Shown: positions 16,706-27,197, counted from the first letter of the stretch. The stretch is DNA of 64,000 nucleotides from DASUBN01 sp036000105 (GCA_036000105.1 DASYGE010000002.1:471630-535629), one strand, 5' to 3'. Numbers and translations are program-made. The notes: a model not told the origin generated them from the letters alone.

Positions 16706-17370
16706 GGCGAGACTCCTTGCAGATAGAGGCGCTCGGTGTGGGCGATGAGGCGCTCCAGGTAATCCTCGCGCACGCGCATGCCGAAGACTTCGCTGGCCAC
16801 GGGCATGGCTACGAAGGGGAATACCGCGAGGCTGACTAGGGACAGGGCCGCCAGGGTCGGGTCCAGGTCGGCCCGCAGGCGCCCGGCTTCCTGTTCGCGC
16901 TTGATGAGCTGGGTGAGGAGCCCGCCACCCTTGGAGGCGAACTGCTGGATGAACCAGCCCCGCAGGCGCCCGCCTTCCGCCACCACTTCCCGCAGGATGA
17001 GCGGCGGCATCCAGGGGTTGGCCCCCAGGGTGCGCATATAGGCTTCGAGAAAGGTGCGGATGGGCCGCGGCTGCTCCGTGGCGGAGACGAGGAGGCTGCC
17101 CAGGCGTTCCACCAGGGGCTGGAAGGTATCCGAGAGCATGGCCTCGTACAGGCCCTGCTTGTTGTCGAAGTAGTAGCTGATCATAGCTGGGTTCACCTGG
17201 GCCGCTTCCGCCAGGCTGCGGGTCGAGACCGCGGCATAGCCGTGTTTGGCGAATAGGCTGCGGGCAGCCGCCAGCAACTGCTGACGCACTGCCAGATCTC
17301 TTTCAGCGGGTGGGCGGCCAGCTTTTGTGATGGCCGGGCGGCGAGGTGGTTTTGGGATGGCAGTTGTCAT
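16702..17370 (-). CDS. TetR-family regulator (CecR-like) of the ABC exporter
   Basis: A 222-residue TetR-family repressor. The helix-turn-helix lies at about residues 28-75 (LAVRQQLLAAARSLFAKHGY, then TRSLAEAAQVNPAMISYYFDNK), and the C-terminal ligand domain resembles CecR/DUF1956. It is the first gene of the operon tetR-hlyD-ATPase-permease, the same order as E. coli cecR-ybhGFSR. A 20-base inverted repeat lies immediately upstream and is its likely operator. The ligand is unknown; related regulators respond to antibiotics. Confidence 0.9.
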   Translation of the reverse strand: MTTAIPKPPRRPAITKAGRPPAERDLAVRQQLLAAARSLFAKHGYAAVSTRSLAEAAQVNPAMISYYFDNKQGLYEAMLSDTFQPLVERLGSLLVSATEQPRPIRTFLEAYMRTLGANPWMPPLILREVVAEGGRLRGWFIQQFASKGGGLLTQLIKREQEAGRLRADLDPTLAALSLVSLAVFPFVAMPVASEVFGMRVREDYLERLIAHTERLYLQGVSP

Positions 17371-17378
17371 GCCTATAT

Positions 17379-17398
17379 TTAATCATTCGTTTGATTAA
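17379..17398. promoter_or_regulatory. Inverted repeat, candidate TetR operator
   Basis: TTAATCA at 17379-17385 and TGATTAA at 17392-17398 are perfect seven-base arms around six bases. The repeat lies 8 bases from the tetR start in an AT-rich spot, where it would overlap the promoter of the exporter operon. Confidence 0.65.
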
Positions 17399-17496
17399 TT
17401 GTAAAGCCCCCTGATATCCAAGGGCTGCAGGCTTAAGGAGAGGTAAATGGACCGCTGGTATAGTTGCGCGGGGCATTCGGGAATCACGAGGAAATC

Positions 17497-18141
17497 ATGC
17501 AGATTGGCATCCTGGGCAGCGGTGAGGTGGGTCAGGCCCTGGGCTTGGGGTTTGCCCAGCTGGGCCATGAGGTGAAGATAGGCAGCCGGGAACCCGTGGC
17601 TGAGAAGCTCAAGCCCTGGCTCGCCCGGGCCGGCAAGAAAGCCAGCACTGGCAGTTTCGAGGAGACGGCGCGCTTCGCTGATGTAGCAGTGCTGGCTGTG
17701 CATTGGAGCGGCACCCAATCTGCCATCGGTCTCGCCAAACCCGAAAACCTGGCAGGGAAGGTGGTCATGGATGTGACCAACCCGGTGGTATCCGAACCTG
17801 GCAAACCCCTGCGCCTCGCCTTGGGGCATACGGACTCCGGTGGCGAACAAGTGCAGCGCTGGCTACCCAAATCGAAGGTGGTGAAGGCCTTCAACAGCGT
17901 GGGCAGCGATCACATGGTGAACCCGCAGTTCCCCGGCGGCCCGCCGGACATGTTCATCTGCGGCGACGATGCCTCGGCCAAGCAGGTGGTAGCGGGCATC
18001 TGCAGGAACTTCGGCTGGGGCGTGGTGGATGCGGGCGGCATAGAAGGGGCCCGCCTGCTGGAACCTTTGTGCCTCTTGTGGATGGCACACGGCCTCAAGA
18101 CCGGTTCCTGGGATCACGCCTTCAAATTACTGCAAAAATAG
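17497..18141 (+). CDS. NADPH-dependent F420 reductase-like oxidoreductase
   Basis: A 214-residue Rossmann-fold protein starting MQIGILGSGEVGQALGLGFA, a GxGxxG-type dinucleotide site, with IGSREP after strand 2, which suits NADP(H). It continues with AVHWSG, DVTNPV and KAFNSVG, the pattern of F420-dependent NADP oxidoreductase-fold proteins. In proteobacteria without F420 such proteins act on unknown substrates. I chose ATG 17497 (preceded by GAGG) over an upstream in-frame start at 17464. It is divergent from the TetR gene. Confidence 0.85.
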   Translation: MQIGILGSGEVGQALGLGFAQLGHEVKIGSREPVAEKLKPWLARAGKKASTGSFEETARFADVAVLAVHWSGTQSAIGLAKPENLAGKVVMDVTNPVVSEPGKPLRLALGHTDSGGEQVQRWLPKSKVVKAFNSVGSDHMVNPQFPGGPPDMFICGDDASAKQVVAGICRNFGWGVVDAGGIEGARLLEPLCLLWMAHGLKTGSWDHAFKLLQK

Positions 18142-18226
18142 CCTGGAACTCTTGGGCCTACCCGCGGACAAAGCCTGGGAAGTCTCTTGCACGGGAAAAG
18201 CCTGAAACTCAAAAGGAGCGATCATC

Positions 18227-19057
18227 GTGTCATCCCTGAATCGTCTGATCCTGACCTTGGCCGGTGCCTGCATCAGCATCGGTGCCCATGCAGCAACCCA
18301 TCTGCCACGCGCCGCCCACGTGGTGTTGGTGATCGAAGAGAACCGCTCCTTCCAGACTCTCATGGGCAGCAAGGATGCTCCGTACATGAATCAGCTGGCG
18401 GCCGAGGGCGCGCTCTTCACCCAGTCCTTCGCCATCACCCATCCGAGTGAGCCCAACTACGTTGCACTGTTCGCCGGAGACACGGAAGGACTGACCGACG
18501 ACTCCTGCCCTCACAGCTACACAGGGCCGACCCTGGCCGGTGCGCTCGCGGCGAAGAAGCTCAGCTTCACCATCTATTCCGAGAACCTGCCCCGGGCCGG
18601 ATTCGCGGATTGCGGCTCCACGGACAAGCTCTATCGGCGCAAGCACAATCCGGTGCCAAACTTCGCTGACGTACCCGCGGAGGCGAACCAACCTTTCATT
18701 GCCTTCCCGGCGGATTACAGCACGCTGCCCACGGTGGCATTCGTGATACCCAACATGATGGATGACATGCACGATGGCACCGTGCAGCAGGCGGATGCCT
18801 GGCTCAAGGCGCATCTGGGCAGCTATGTGCAGTGGGCCCTCAAGCACCATAGCCTCTTCATCCTCACCTGGGATGAGGATGACGGCACCCAGCAGAACCA
18901 GATCGCCACGCTCATCATCGGGCAGGACGTGAAACCGGGCCGTTACGATCAGCAGATCAACCATTACTCGGTGTTGCGTACCCTGACGGATATGTACGGT
19001 CTGCCGCCCGTGGGCCATGGTGCGGATGCGCAGGCCATCAGTGGGATTTGGAAATGA
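18227..19057 (+). CDS. Secreted phosphoesterase-family protein (acid phosphatase/phospholipase C-like)
   Basis: A 276-residue exported protein with a signal peptide (LILTLAGACISIGAHA, cleavage near residue 22). The mature part has VIEENRSFQTLMG and HPSEPNYVALFAGDTEG, then FILTWDEDDGTQQNQIATLIIG, the pattern of the PF04185 phosphoesterase family, whose ENRSF motif carries a metal ligand. It probably hydrolyses phosphate esters in the periplasm. The start is GTG 18227 with AAAGGAG upstream. Confidence 0.85.
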   Translation: MSSLNRLILTLAGACISIGAHAATHLPRAAHVVLVIEENRSFQTLMGSKDAPYMNQLAAEGALFTQSFAITHPSEPNYVALFAGDTEGLTDDSCPHSYTGPTLAGALAAKKLSFTIYSENLPRAGFADCGSTDKLYRRKHNPVPNFADVPAEANQPFIAFPADYSTLPTVAFVIPNMMDDMHDGTVQQADAWLKAHLGSYVQWALKHHSLFILTWDEDDGTQQNQIATLIIGQDVKPGRYDQQINHYSVLRTLTDMYGLPPVGHGADAQAISGIWK

Positions 19058-19088
19058 CCTTTGCAACCTACCAGGTTTGAGTGCAACC

Positions 19089-19559
19089 ATGCATAAGATC
19101 ATCGAGACGCGGCATGACGATTACCTGATCTCCACGGATCCGGCCAAGCTGGATCTGGAGGCGATACATGCGGCACTCAGCACCGCTTACTGGTCCACGG
19201 ATATCTCCAAGGCGGTGGTGGAGAAGGCCCTGGCCCATTCCCTCTGCTTCGGCCTCTATCAGGGGCAACAGCAGGTGGGGCTCTCGCGGGTGGTCACGGA
19301 CTACGCCACCTACGCCTATCTCTGCGATGTGTATGTGTTGGAAGCGCATCGGGGCAAGGGCCTGGGACACTGGATGGTGGAATGCATCATGACCCACCCC
19401 GAGCTGCAGAATCTGCGGCGCTTCACCCTCGCTACCCGTGATGCCCACGGCATCTACGCGGCCTTCGGTTTCACCGCTCTCAAAGCACCGGACCGCATGA
19501 TGGAACGCCATGATCCGCAGGTATATCAGCGCATGGCAGCGGAGGCGGCCAAACTATGA
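19089..19559 (+). CDS. GNAT-family N-acetyltransferase
   Basis: A 156-residue GNAT enzyme. The acetyl-CoA pyrophosphate-binding motif is VYVLEAHRGKGLGHWMVE (pattern R-G-x-G-x-G/H), followed by LATRDAHGIYAAFGF, the usual motif B segment. The substrate is unknown. I use ATG 19089; an upstream frame from 19017 overlaps the phosphoesterase and adds sequence not typical of the family. Confidence 0.88.
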   Translation: MHKIIETRHDDYLISTDPAKLDLEAIHAALSTAYWSTDISKAVVEKALAHSLCFGLYQGQQQVGLSRVVTDYATYAYLCDVYVLEAHRGKGLGHWMVECIMTHPELQNLRRFTLATRDAHGIYAAFGFTALKAPDRMMERHDPQVYQRMAAEAAKL

Positions 19560-19659
19560 AGGTGCGCCGCATGCGGCACACGCCCCACCAGGAAGGTGGG
19601 GCCGTACAGCACACCAGGGATGGTGCTTGGCTGACCTACATCAGGTTATCGAGGTATTT

Positions 19660-20351
<692 letters not shown>

Positions 20352-20355
<4 letters not shown>

Positions 20356-20687
20356 TGGACAGACTCACAGCCAAGGTGGCACTGGAAAGGTTGCATGCCC
20401 TCAAGGACAAGACCTTCGTGGAGCTGTTCCAGCACGGCTCCCTCAGCATCGAGATATACCAACCCAAGGCCAGGGACCTGCAGACACCCCATACCCGGGA
20501 TGAGGTGTATGTGGTCGTCTCAGGGCACGGCTATTTCGTGAACGGAAATACCCGTCAGCCATTTGAGTCAGGGGAATTGCTCTTTGTCCCGGCTGGCGTG
20601 GTACATCGTTTCGAGGAATTCAGCGAAGACTTCTCGACCTGGGTGATCTTCTATGGGCCGGAGGGCGGGGAGTCAATCCCTACCTGA
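20352..20687 (+). CDS. Small cupin-domain protein
   Basis: A 111-residue single-domain cupin. Motif 1 is HTRDEVYVVVSGHGYFVNG and motif 2 is ESGELLFVPAGVVHRFEEF, with H, E and H in metal-ligand positions. The ATG overlaps the racemase stop, so the two are translationally coupled and may act on related compounds. Specific function unknown. Confidence 0.85.
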
Positions 20688-20738
20688 GCGGGTCTACATT
20701 ACGATTACCCGGATACATGCACCCTCTCTTGGCAGACG

Positions 20739-23717
20739 TTATTTCGAAGTCTTATCCACCGTTTCCCGGCCTAGATCCAGGTAGTCGAAGTTCAGGATGG
20801 CGTTGAACACCAGCGGATAAGTGCCGATGGTCTCAGCCCGGTAGATGGGGTCGCTGGAGAACAGGAGCACATGGCCCTGGCCCAGGCGTGAATCCACCAC
20901 GGTGGCACGCTCGGCCATCTCCTGTCCGCCCTGCAGCAAGCCGGAGACCAGAAGGTCTTTGCTGTCGCCGTAGCGCAGTATCACCCGTGGCCGGAAGGCT
21001 TCCGGGATCAGGAACGGGTTGTTGCGCGCCTGGTCCTCGTTGAGAGGCAAGGCTTGCCAGGGCTTGACCGCCGGCAAGGCGGGCGGCACCGCATAGGGAC
21101 GGCCCTGAGGCACGTCTTCTTCATCCGGCCCGCCGCGACCGGTGACCCGCTGATACTCGCCTGCCGTGGGCAGGCCGCCGTCGCCGGTGGTCTGGTTGCT
21201 CACGTTGAAGGTCATGCCGTCGGCGCTGTAGATAGCGAGGCCTTCGCCGTAGCCGTAGGCCACGGGGCTGGTGCTGTCCACGGTCACGGCCCTAAGCACG
21301 CTGCCCACCACCTTGAGTTCATGGGTGGGGGTGACAGATACACCGGGCGCCATGCCTTCGTCGATGGCGAACTTGGAGGTGTCTTGCGAGGTGACCAGCA
21401 GGCCGCCCGCGTTCACGAAGCGCTTCAGGTTTTCCACACCGCTCTGGCCGAGACCCGGGCGGATGTCATCGGTCTCGTCTATGGGCAGGCTGGTGGTCAG
21501 CACCTGTTTGTTCCAGGGCACGGGTTTGCCATACATGGGCAGGCCATCCACGATCATCTCGGTGGTGGTGTAGCCGATGGGCCCGAACAGGATGGCATCG
21601 TACTTGCCCCGCAGATTCGATTCGCGGGACACGTCCTGGGTGCTGATATAGGTATAGGGGATGTGCAGCTGATCCAGCGCCATGCGCCACCAGCCTTCCG
21701 TCTGGGTGTCGAGCCAGCTGTGCATGATGGCGATGCGCGGTACGCCGACTTTGTGCTTGGCCACATCCGGAGCGTCGGAGGCGGCATAGACCATGAGCCC
21801 CAGGCCCTTGGCGGCTTGATCCAGATCCTTGCGGCTCACGCCGCCGACGATGACGCTGCCCCGGGCGAAATGCCGGCCGGCGGCGTCGAAGTCCGCGTCT
21901 GCCACTTCCATGGAGGCGCCCTTGAGGGCGTAGCGCAGGCTCATGAGGGCATCGTCTGCGTGGTAATCCACCAGGAAGGTGCCGCCATCGCCTTGTACAC
22001 CGCCGGCGGCCTGCACCGGGCCTGTGACGGGCTGCATGGGGGCCTTGAGTACGGCGAGGTCGGTGACCCGCACCACTTCCGCATCGAAGAGATCGCCCAC
22101 GGACCAGCCGGTGTCGTCATAGGGGTGCTTCTGCGGATCGTCCGGCGCCCAGTATTCCCGGTCCAGCAGCGCATCGGCGATGCGGCTATAGGGCTGGTCC
22201 ATGCGCACGATATAGCTGCCGGCGGGGAAGCTCTTGCTCACGGTCTTGGGAGCAGCATCACGCGGGCCGGGCGACGGGGTCAGGTCCACGGTGAAGGCTG
22301 CCGTCGCGCGCTGTATCTCGCAATGCTGGCGCTGCAACACCTGCAGCACTGCCGCCTGAGCGCCCTGGCGCAGATCATCGGCGGGCAGTACATAGGCTGC
22401 GGGTCCGCCGTTGGTGGGCTTCTCCAGAGAACGCTTGCTCTTGAGATAGAAGTTGTTGAGGAAGAGCTTGCTGTTGGAAGCGAAGTAATTCAGGGCCGTC
22501 AGCAGGCCGTTCTCTTCGTAGTTGTTGTTGTCGCGCTGGGACCAGAGCACCTTGGGCAGCGGAGGGTTCTGCCGGTACCAGGTGCGGGAGTAATCGGAAG
22601 GGTCGAGGATGCGGGTCTCGGTGTCGGCGCCGTCGTTGCCGAAGGTCTCATACAGGCGACTGATGCCGTTGTGAGTGGCGGCGATGAACATCAGGTAGCC
22701 CGGGCTCCAGGTGTCGAAGTCGCCGTGGGTGAACACGCCCGGCATGCCGAACTTGGTCATGGCCTGCACGTTGTTCCAGCCGAGCATCTGCCATTCGTTG
22801 GTGAGGATGGGATCCATCCAGGCGTTATAGGGGCCGTCGCCCACGGTGTTGTCATACAGGAAGGGCACGGATTCGTGCAGGTCGTGCAGCACCTGGGCAT
22901 GCCAGCCCACATAGGTGTCCAGCACGTTACGGGTGAGGTCCAGGGAGGCGATCATGGCATCGCGGTTGTTGTCGTGGGCCACGTAATGGCCCCAGTACAT
23001 GAGCGACGATGCGTTCTGGTCGGGATGCGCACGGTGCCAGGCGTACAGGTCTGCCTTGCGGTCGCGGCCGTCTACTTCCACGATGGGGGTGATGAGGGTG
23101 ATGACGTGGCTGCGGATGTTCTTGATGTAGGGCGCATCGTCCACCGCCAGGCGGTAAGCCAGCTCCATGAGCGCCGTGGGGGCGCCGGTCTCGGTGGAGT
23201 GGATGGTGCCGGTGATGTAATAGACGGGCGTGGAGGCAGCCACCAGCTGGGCGGCTTGTGCATCATCCATGCCGATAGTGCGTGGGTCCGCGAGCTTGGC
23301 GAGACGCGCGTCGTTGTCCTTCAGGCCGGCCAGCAGGGATTCGTCGGCGATGGCCACGGCGAGCATCTCGCGGCCTTCCTCGGTCTTGCCGATGACGAAC
23401 ACTTTCACCCGCGGGCTCTTCTGCGCCAGCAGACGGAAGTAGGCGTACACCTCCTTGGAATGGGGCAGCATGTTCGGTGCGCCGGAGATGTCGCCCAACA
23501 CCGCCTCCGGGGTCGGCACGCCGTTGCCCGCCGGCAGGTAATCCGTGAGGGGCGAATTGAAGGAAGGGTCCGTGGTGTACTGCAGGATCTTCTGGGTGTA
23601 GGCCTGATCCACCGCCTGATTGGGGTCCCGGGCGTAGGTGTCGTCGGCGAGGGCGTTGCCGGTGACGAGCATCAGGACGGCGGCGAAGCAGAGGTTCTTG
23701 GCGACCTGCAGTCTCAT
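20739..23717 (-). CDS. Secreted M14-family zinc carboxypeptidase
   Basis: A 992-residue exported peptidase; signal peptide to about residue 24 (LVTGNALA). The M14 zinc ligands are H173 and E176 in TGTIHSTETGAP and H281 in LHDLHESVPFLYDN; HDNNRD around 248-253 is also conserved in the family. The remaining 700 residues form a large C-terminal region with a glutamine-amidotransferase-like stretch (LKRFVNAGGLLVTSQDTSKF), as in many long M14 proteins of peptide-degrading bacteria. Monocistronic and convergent with the cupin gene. Confidence 0.88.
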   Translation of the reverse strand: MRLQVAKNLCFAAVLMLVTGNALADDTYARDPNQAVDQAYTQKILQYTTDPSFNSPLTDYLPAGNGVPTPEAVLGDISGAPNMLPHSKEVYAYFRLLAQKSPRVKVFVIGKTEEGREMLAVAIADESLLAGLKDNDARLAKLADPRTIGMDDAQAAQLVAASTPVYYITGTIHSTETGAPTALMELAYRLAVDDAPYIKNIRSHVITLITPIVEVDGRDRKADLYAWHRAHPDQNASSLMYWGHYVAHDNNRDAMIASLDLTRNVLDTYVGWHAQVLHDLHESVPFLYDNTVGDGPYNAWMDPILTNEWQMLGWNNVQAMTKFGMPGVFTHGDFDTWSPGYLMFIAATHNGISRLYETFGNDGADTETRILDPSDYSRTWYRQNPPLPKVLWSQRDNNNYEENGLLTALNYFASNSKLFLNNFYLKSKRSLEKPTNGGPAAYVLPADDLRQGAQAAVLQVLQRQHCEIQRATAAFTVDLTPSPGPRDAAPKTVSKSFPAGSYIVRMDQPYSRIADALLDREYWAPDDPQKHPYDDTGWSVGDLFDAEVVRVTDLAVLKAPMQPVTGPVQAAGGVQGDGGTFLVDYHADDALMSLRYALKGASMEVADADFDAAGRHFARGSVIVGGVSRKDLDQAAKGLGLMVYAASDAPDVAKHKVGVPRIAIMHSWLDTQTEGWWRMALDQLHIPYTYISTQDVSRESNLRGKYDAILFGPIGYTTTEMIVDGLPMYGKPVPWNKQVLTTSLPIDETDDIRPGLGQSGVENLKRFVNAGGLLVTSQDTSKFAIDEGMAPGVSVTPTHELKVVGSVLRAVTVDSTSPVAYGYGEGLAIYSADGMTFNVSNQTTGDGGLPTAGEYQRVTGRGGPDEEDVPQGRPYAVPPALPAVKPWQALPLNEDQARNNPFLIPEAFRPRVILRYGDSKDLLVSGLLQGGQEMAERATVVDSRLGQGHVLLFSSDPIYRAETIGTYPLVFNAILNFDYLDLGRETVDKTSK

Positions 23718-23807
23718 GGCGTTACCCCACAGGATGGACGGATATAGAAGGGTTTGGAGGGGAAGAGACTATAGGTAGTTCCCCGTCCTGTCATCCTGGG
23801 AGAATTT

Positions 23808-24617
23808 TTACCAGAAGCGGTAAGCGTCCATAGCCAGACTGGTGCCGGTCATAGCGGTGTGGATGCGCTCACCGGGGGTATCGGAGGCACCGGCCACCAC
23901 CAGGAGCGGCATGAAGTGCTCTTCCGTGGGGTGAGCGCGGGCGGCTTGCGGGGCGAGCGTGCGGTAGTTGATCAGGCTCTTACGGTCGCTGCGTTTCAAC
24001 GCGCCTTGCAGCCACTTGCTGAAGTCCTGCACATACGATTCGTCCTGGCCGGGGGTGGGGCGGAAGAGTTCGCGCAGGTTATGGGTGGCGCCGCCGCTAC
24101 CGATGATGAGCACCGAGCGCTGGCGCAGGGGAGCCAGGGCCGCGCCGAGCTTCAGGTGATGTTCGGTCCCAAGACCGGTCTGCAAGGAGAGCTGGATCAC
24201 GGGGATCTTGGCTTCCGGGTACATGAGCATGAGCGGCACCCAGGCGCCGTGGTCAAGTCCACGGGAAGGGTCGATGCGCGCGTCGAAACCTGCCGTCTGC
24301 AACAGGCTGGCGGCCTCGCGTGCCAGGGCTGGGGCCCCCGGCGCGGGGTAGTGCAGTTGATAGAGCGGCTCCGGGAAACCGCCGAAGTCGTGGATGGTCT
24401 CATGGCGCACGGCGCCCGTGAGGGTCGGGACTTGGGTGTCCCAGTGGGCGGAGACTATCAATATGGCCGAGGGTTTCGGCAAGCCAGGTCCGAGGCCCTT
24501 CAGGAAGATATGGGTGGGATGCGCCTCGTCCAGGGCCAGGGTGGGCGCGCCGTGGGACACGAACAGCAGGGGATGAGGCAGACGCGCGGTCGAGGCCAAT
24601 CGGCTGGTGGTGTTCAT
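23808..24617 (-). CDS. DODA-type extradiol dioxygenase family protein (YgiD-like)
   Basis: A 269-residue member of the LigB/4,5-DOPA-dioxygenase superfamily. Candidate metal-site histidines are H22 (FVSHGAPTLAL) and H58 (IVSAHWDTQVP), with H76 (ETIHDFGGFPEPLY) and H123 (GLDHGAWVPL) also conserved. It opens aromatic catechol-type rings. Its start overlaps the end of emrB by four bases, so it is the distal gene of the emrAB operon; perhaps it modifies a phenolic compound handled by the pump. Confidence 0.88.
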   Translation of the reverse strand: MNTTSRLASTARLPHPLLFVSHGAPTLALDEAHPTHIFLKGLGPGLPKPSAILIVSAHWDTQVPTLTGAVRHETIHDFGGFPEPLYQLHYPAPGAPALAREAASLLQTAGFDARIDPSRGLDHGAWVPLMLMYPEAKIPVIQLSLQTGLGTEHHLKLGAALAPLRQRSVLIIGSGGATHNLRELFRPTPGQDESYVQDFSKWLQGALKRSDRKSLINYRTLAPQAARAHPTEEHFMPLLVVAGASDTPGERIHTAMTGTSLAMDAYRFW

Positions 24618-26155
24618 TCCATCACCGGTACTGCTTCTTTCGGTTTGGCCTTGTCGAAGTTCGGGCGTCTCAGCAGGAGCACGAAGGGGATGGCCAGGAG
24701 GCTCAAGATCATCATGAGTTTGAAGTCGTCGTTGTAGGAGATCATGGCCGCCTGGCGCGTGACCAGGTTGTTCAGCACCGTCAGATCATGGGTGTTGGTC
24801 AGATCCATGCCACCGCCCGGCATGAAGCCCATGTTGCCATTGTAAGGCGTGATGTGTTGGGCCAGGGACTGATGGTTCACCTGGCCGTAGCGGTCCAGCA
24901 GGGTGAAGGCCACGGAGATGCCCACGCTGCCGCCGATGTTGCGTATCAGGTTATAGACACCGGTGGCTTCGGTGCGCAGCCGGGAGGGCAAGGTTGAGAA
25001 GGCGATGGTCATGAGCGTAATAATGCTCATGCCCATCCCTAAGCCCTGCACGAAGCCGGTCCAGGTGAGCGCCCACATATCCACCTGCAGATCGAACTTG
25101 CTCATCTCGTGCAGTGACCAGGCCATGACGGCGAGTCCGCTGCTGATCATGATGCGCGGATCGATCTTGTTCGCCAGCCGGCCCGCAGCCATCATGGTGA
25201 TCATGGTGCCGATGCCGCGTGGCATGAGCACGAGACCGGTGGTGACCACGGGATAACCCATGAGGTTCTGGGCGAAGGGTGGGATCAGTGCCATGGCGGC
25301 GAACAGAGTGGTGAACACCACCAGACCGACAGTGGTGCTGAGCACGAAGTTGCGATCCTTGAAGAGATGCAGATCTATGTACGGATGTTCCTCGCCCACG
25401 GCATGCACGGCGAACATCCACATGCCGCATAGCAGCAGGCCGAACTCGATGATGATCTCCGGGGAGCTGAACCAGTCCTGGCGTTGGCCGCGGTCCAGCA
25501 TCATCTGCAACGCGCCGATGGCGAGGCTCAGGAATACGAAGCCCAGAGCGTCGAAGGTGCGGGTCTTGTTGATCTCGGTCTCGTGCACGAAGCTCGTGAC
25601 CATGAGCACCGTGAGCACGCCTACTGGGATGTTGATGAAGAACACCCAGCGCCACGAATAGCTGTCGGTGAGCCAGCCGCCGAGGGTAGGCCCCAGGATG
25701 GGTCCCAGCATGATGCCCACGCCGAAGATGGCCATGGCCATGCCGTGTTTCTCCCGTGGATAACTGTCCAGCAGGATGGCCTGGGAGATGGGCACCATGG
25801 AGGCGCCGAACAGGCCCTGGGCCACGCGGAACAGCACCATCTCCGTGAGGGAGGTGGAGATGCCGCAGAGGAAGGAGGCGATGGTGAAGCCGATGATGCT
25901 GAAGAGATACATGCGCTTGCGGCCGAAGCGGCCTGCAAGCCAACCGGTGGGCGGGGTCATGATGGCGGCGCCCACGATGTAGGAGGTCAGTACCCAGGCC
26001 ACCTGGTCCTGGGTCGCGTTCAAGGTGCCCTGCATGTTGGGCAACGCCACGTTGGCGATGGTCGTGTCTAGCACCTGCATGAGGGTGCCGAGCATCACCG
26101 CGATGGTGATCATCGCAGTGTGCTGTTCGCCGCTAGCCGGCTTGGGTAGGTTCAT
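24614..26155 (-). CDS. emrB: EmrB/QacA-type (DHA2) drug efflux MFS transporter
   Basis: A 513-residue, 14-helix major facilitator. Motif A is GRFGRKRMYLFSIIGFT, and motif C in helix 5 reads GIMLGPILGPTLGGWLTDSYSWRWVFFINIPVG, characteristic of drug antiporters of the EmrB family. It works with EmrA and a TolC-type channel to expel hydrophobic compounds. It overlaps emrA by four bases. The gene symbol reflects family, not proven orthology. Confidence 0.92.
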   Translation of the reverse strand: MNLPKPASGEQHTAMITIAVMLGTLMQVLDTTIANVALPNMQGTLNATQDQVAWVLTSYIVGAAIMTPPTGWLAGRFGRKRMYLFSIIGFTIASFLCGISTSLTEMVLFRVAQGLFGASMVPISQAILLDSYPREKHGMAMAIFGVGIMLGPILGPTLGGWLTDSYSWRWVFFINIPVGVLTVLMVTSFVHETEINKTRTFDALGFVFLSLAIGALQMMLDRGQRQDWFSSPEIIIEFGLLLCGMWMFAVHAVGEEHPYIDLHLFKDRNFVLSTTVGLVVFTTLFAAMALIPPFAQNLMGYPVVTTGLVLMPRGIGTMITMMAAGRLANKIDPRIMISSGLAVMAWSLHEMSKFDLQVDMWALTWTGFVQGLGMGMSIITLMTIAFSTLPSRLRTEATGVYNLIRNIGGSVGISVAFTLLDRYGQVNHQSLAQHITPYNGNMGFMPGGGMDLTNTHDLTVLNNLVTRQAAMISYNDDFKLMMILSLLAIPFVLLLRRPNFDKAKPKEAVPVME

Positions 26156-27165
26156 TGCTGCTGAGGCGGTGTGGCCTGGCTGGCGTCGGCCTCGCCGGAC
26201 AGCGGGCTATAGTGGGTGTCGATGTTCACTTCCGCGCTCATGCCGGCGCGCAGGTCCGGGCCGTTGGGGTCGGCCTGGATGGCGATACGCACCGGGATGC
26301 GCTGTACCACCTTGACCCAGTTGCCGGTGGCGTTCTGGGCCGGCAGCACCGAGAACACGGAACCCGTGCCGGGCGCGATGCTCTCCACGGTGCCGTGCCA
26401 GGTGTGACCGGAATAGGTGTCCACGGAGACTTCTGCGGGCTGACCGATGCGCACGTGGGTGAGCTGGGTCTCCTTGAAATTGGCCTCGATCCAGCGCTTA
26501 CCGCTCATGACGAGCGCGAACACGGGATGACCCGCAGCGACCAGGTCACCGGGTTTGATGTCCACTTCGGTGACCACGCCGGCCGCCGGAGCCTTCAGGG
26601 TGGTGTAGGAGAGCTGCAGCGCGGCTTGATCGCGCGTCGCCACTGCCTGCTTGTAGCTGGCCTGCTCGGTGTAAGGCAAGTCCGGGTTGTCGCTCAGGTT
26701 GGCGCGAATCTGGGCAATCTGCTGCTGGGCCACAGTCAGTTCGGTGCGCAGATCGTCGAGTTTCGACGATGTGACCACGTCAGCCTTCACCAGGTTGGTC
26801 TTGCGGTTGACCTCACGCTGCAGGTAGTCGGCGTGGGCCACGGCGCCGGCGAGCTGTGCCTGCTGGGCACGGATCTCGTTGCGCACGTTCTGCAGGTTGG
26901 CATTGGCCTGTTCGAGGGCGATCTGGAAGGGCTGCGGGTCGATCTGCAGCAGGATCTGGTCCGGGGTCACGGCCTGGTTCTGGGTGACCGCCACGGTGGT
27001 GACGCGGCCGGTGACTTGGGGGGCGATGCTCACTTGGTCAGCCACTACATAGGCATTATCCGTGTCCTGGTAGCGGGAGCTATGGGCCCAGTACCAGATA
27101 CCCGTGATCACGAGGACCATGGGGAGGGCGACCATCAGGATGAGGCGGCGCAGACGGGCATTCAT
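26152..27165 (-). CDS. emrA: EmrA-type membrane fusion protein (HlyD family)
   Basis: A 337-residue adaptor with one N-terminal transmembrane helix (LILMVALPMVLVITGIWYWA), a split lipoyl domain (VTQNQAVTPDQILLQIDPQPF and YTTLKAPAAGVVTEVDIKPGD), a coiled-coil hairpin of about 100 residues, and a beta-barrel domain (IGQPAEVSVDTYSGHTWHG). It belongs with emrB downstream, and divergently with the TolC-like gene, to form a tripartite pump. Confidence 0.92.
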   Translation of the reverse strand: MNARLRRLILMVALPMVLVITGIWYWAHSSRYQDTDNAYVVADQVSIAPQVTGRVTTVAVTQNQAVTPDQILLQIDPQPFQIALEQANANLQNVRNEIRAQQAQLAGAVAHADYLQREVNRKTNLVKADVVTSSKLDDLRTELTVAQQQIAQIRANLSDNPDLPYTEQASYKQAVATRDQAALQLSYTTLKAPAAGVVTEVDIKPGDLVAAGHPVFALVMSGKRWIEANFKETQLTHVRIGQPAEVSVDTYSGHTWHGTVESIAPGTGSVFSVLPAQNATGNWVKVVQRIPVRIAIQADPNGPDLRAGMSAEVNIDTHYSPLSGEADASQATPPQQQ

Positions 27166-27197
27166 GGCTTTGACTTAGCTCCGGGGACATGGGAGAA

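Noticed and set aside
21054..23747. An 897-residue open frame on the plus strand opposite the M14 peptidase gene
   Set aside because: It lies wholly antisense to a well-supported exported peptidase with conserved zinc ligands, has low-complexity Gly/His/Val-rich composition and no recognisable domain. High GC content explains the long frame.
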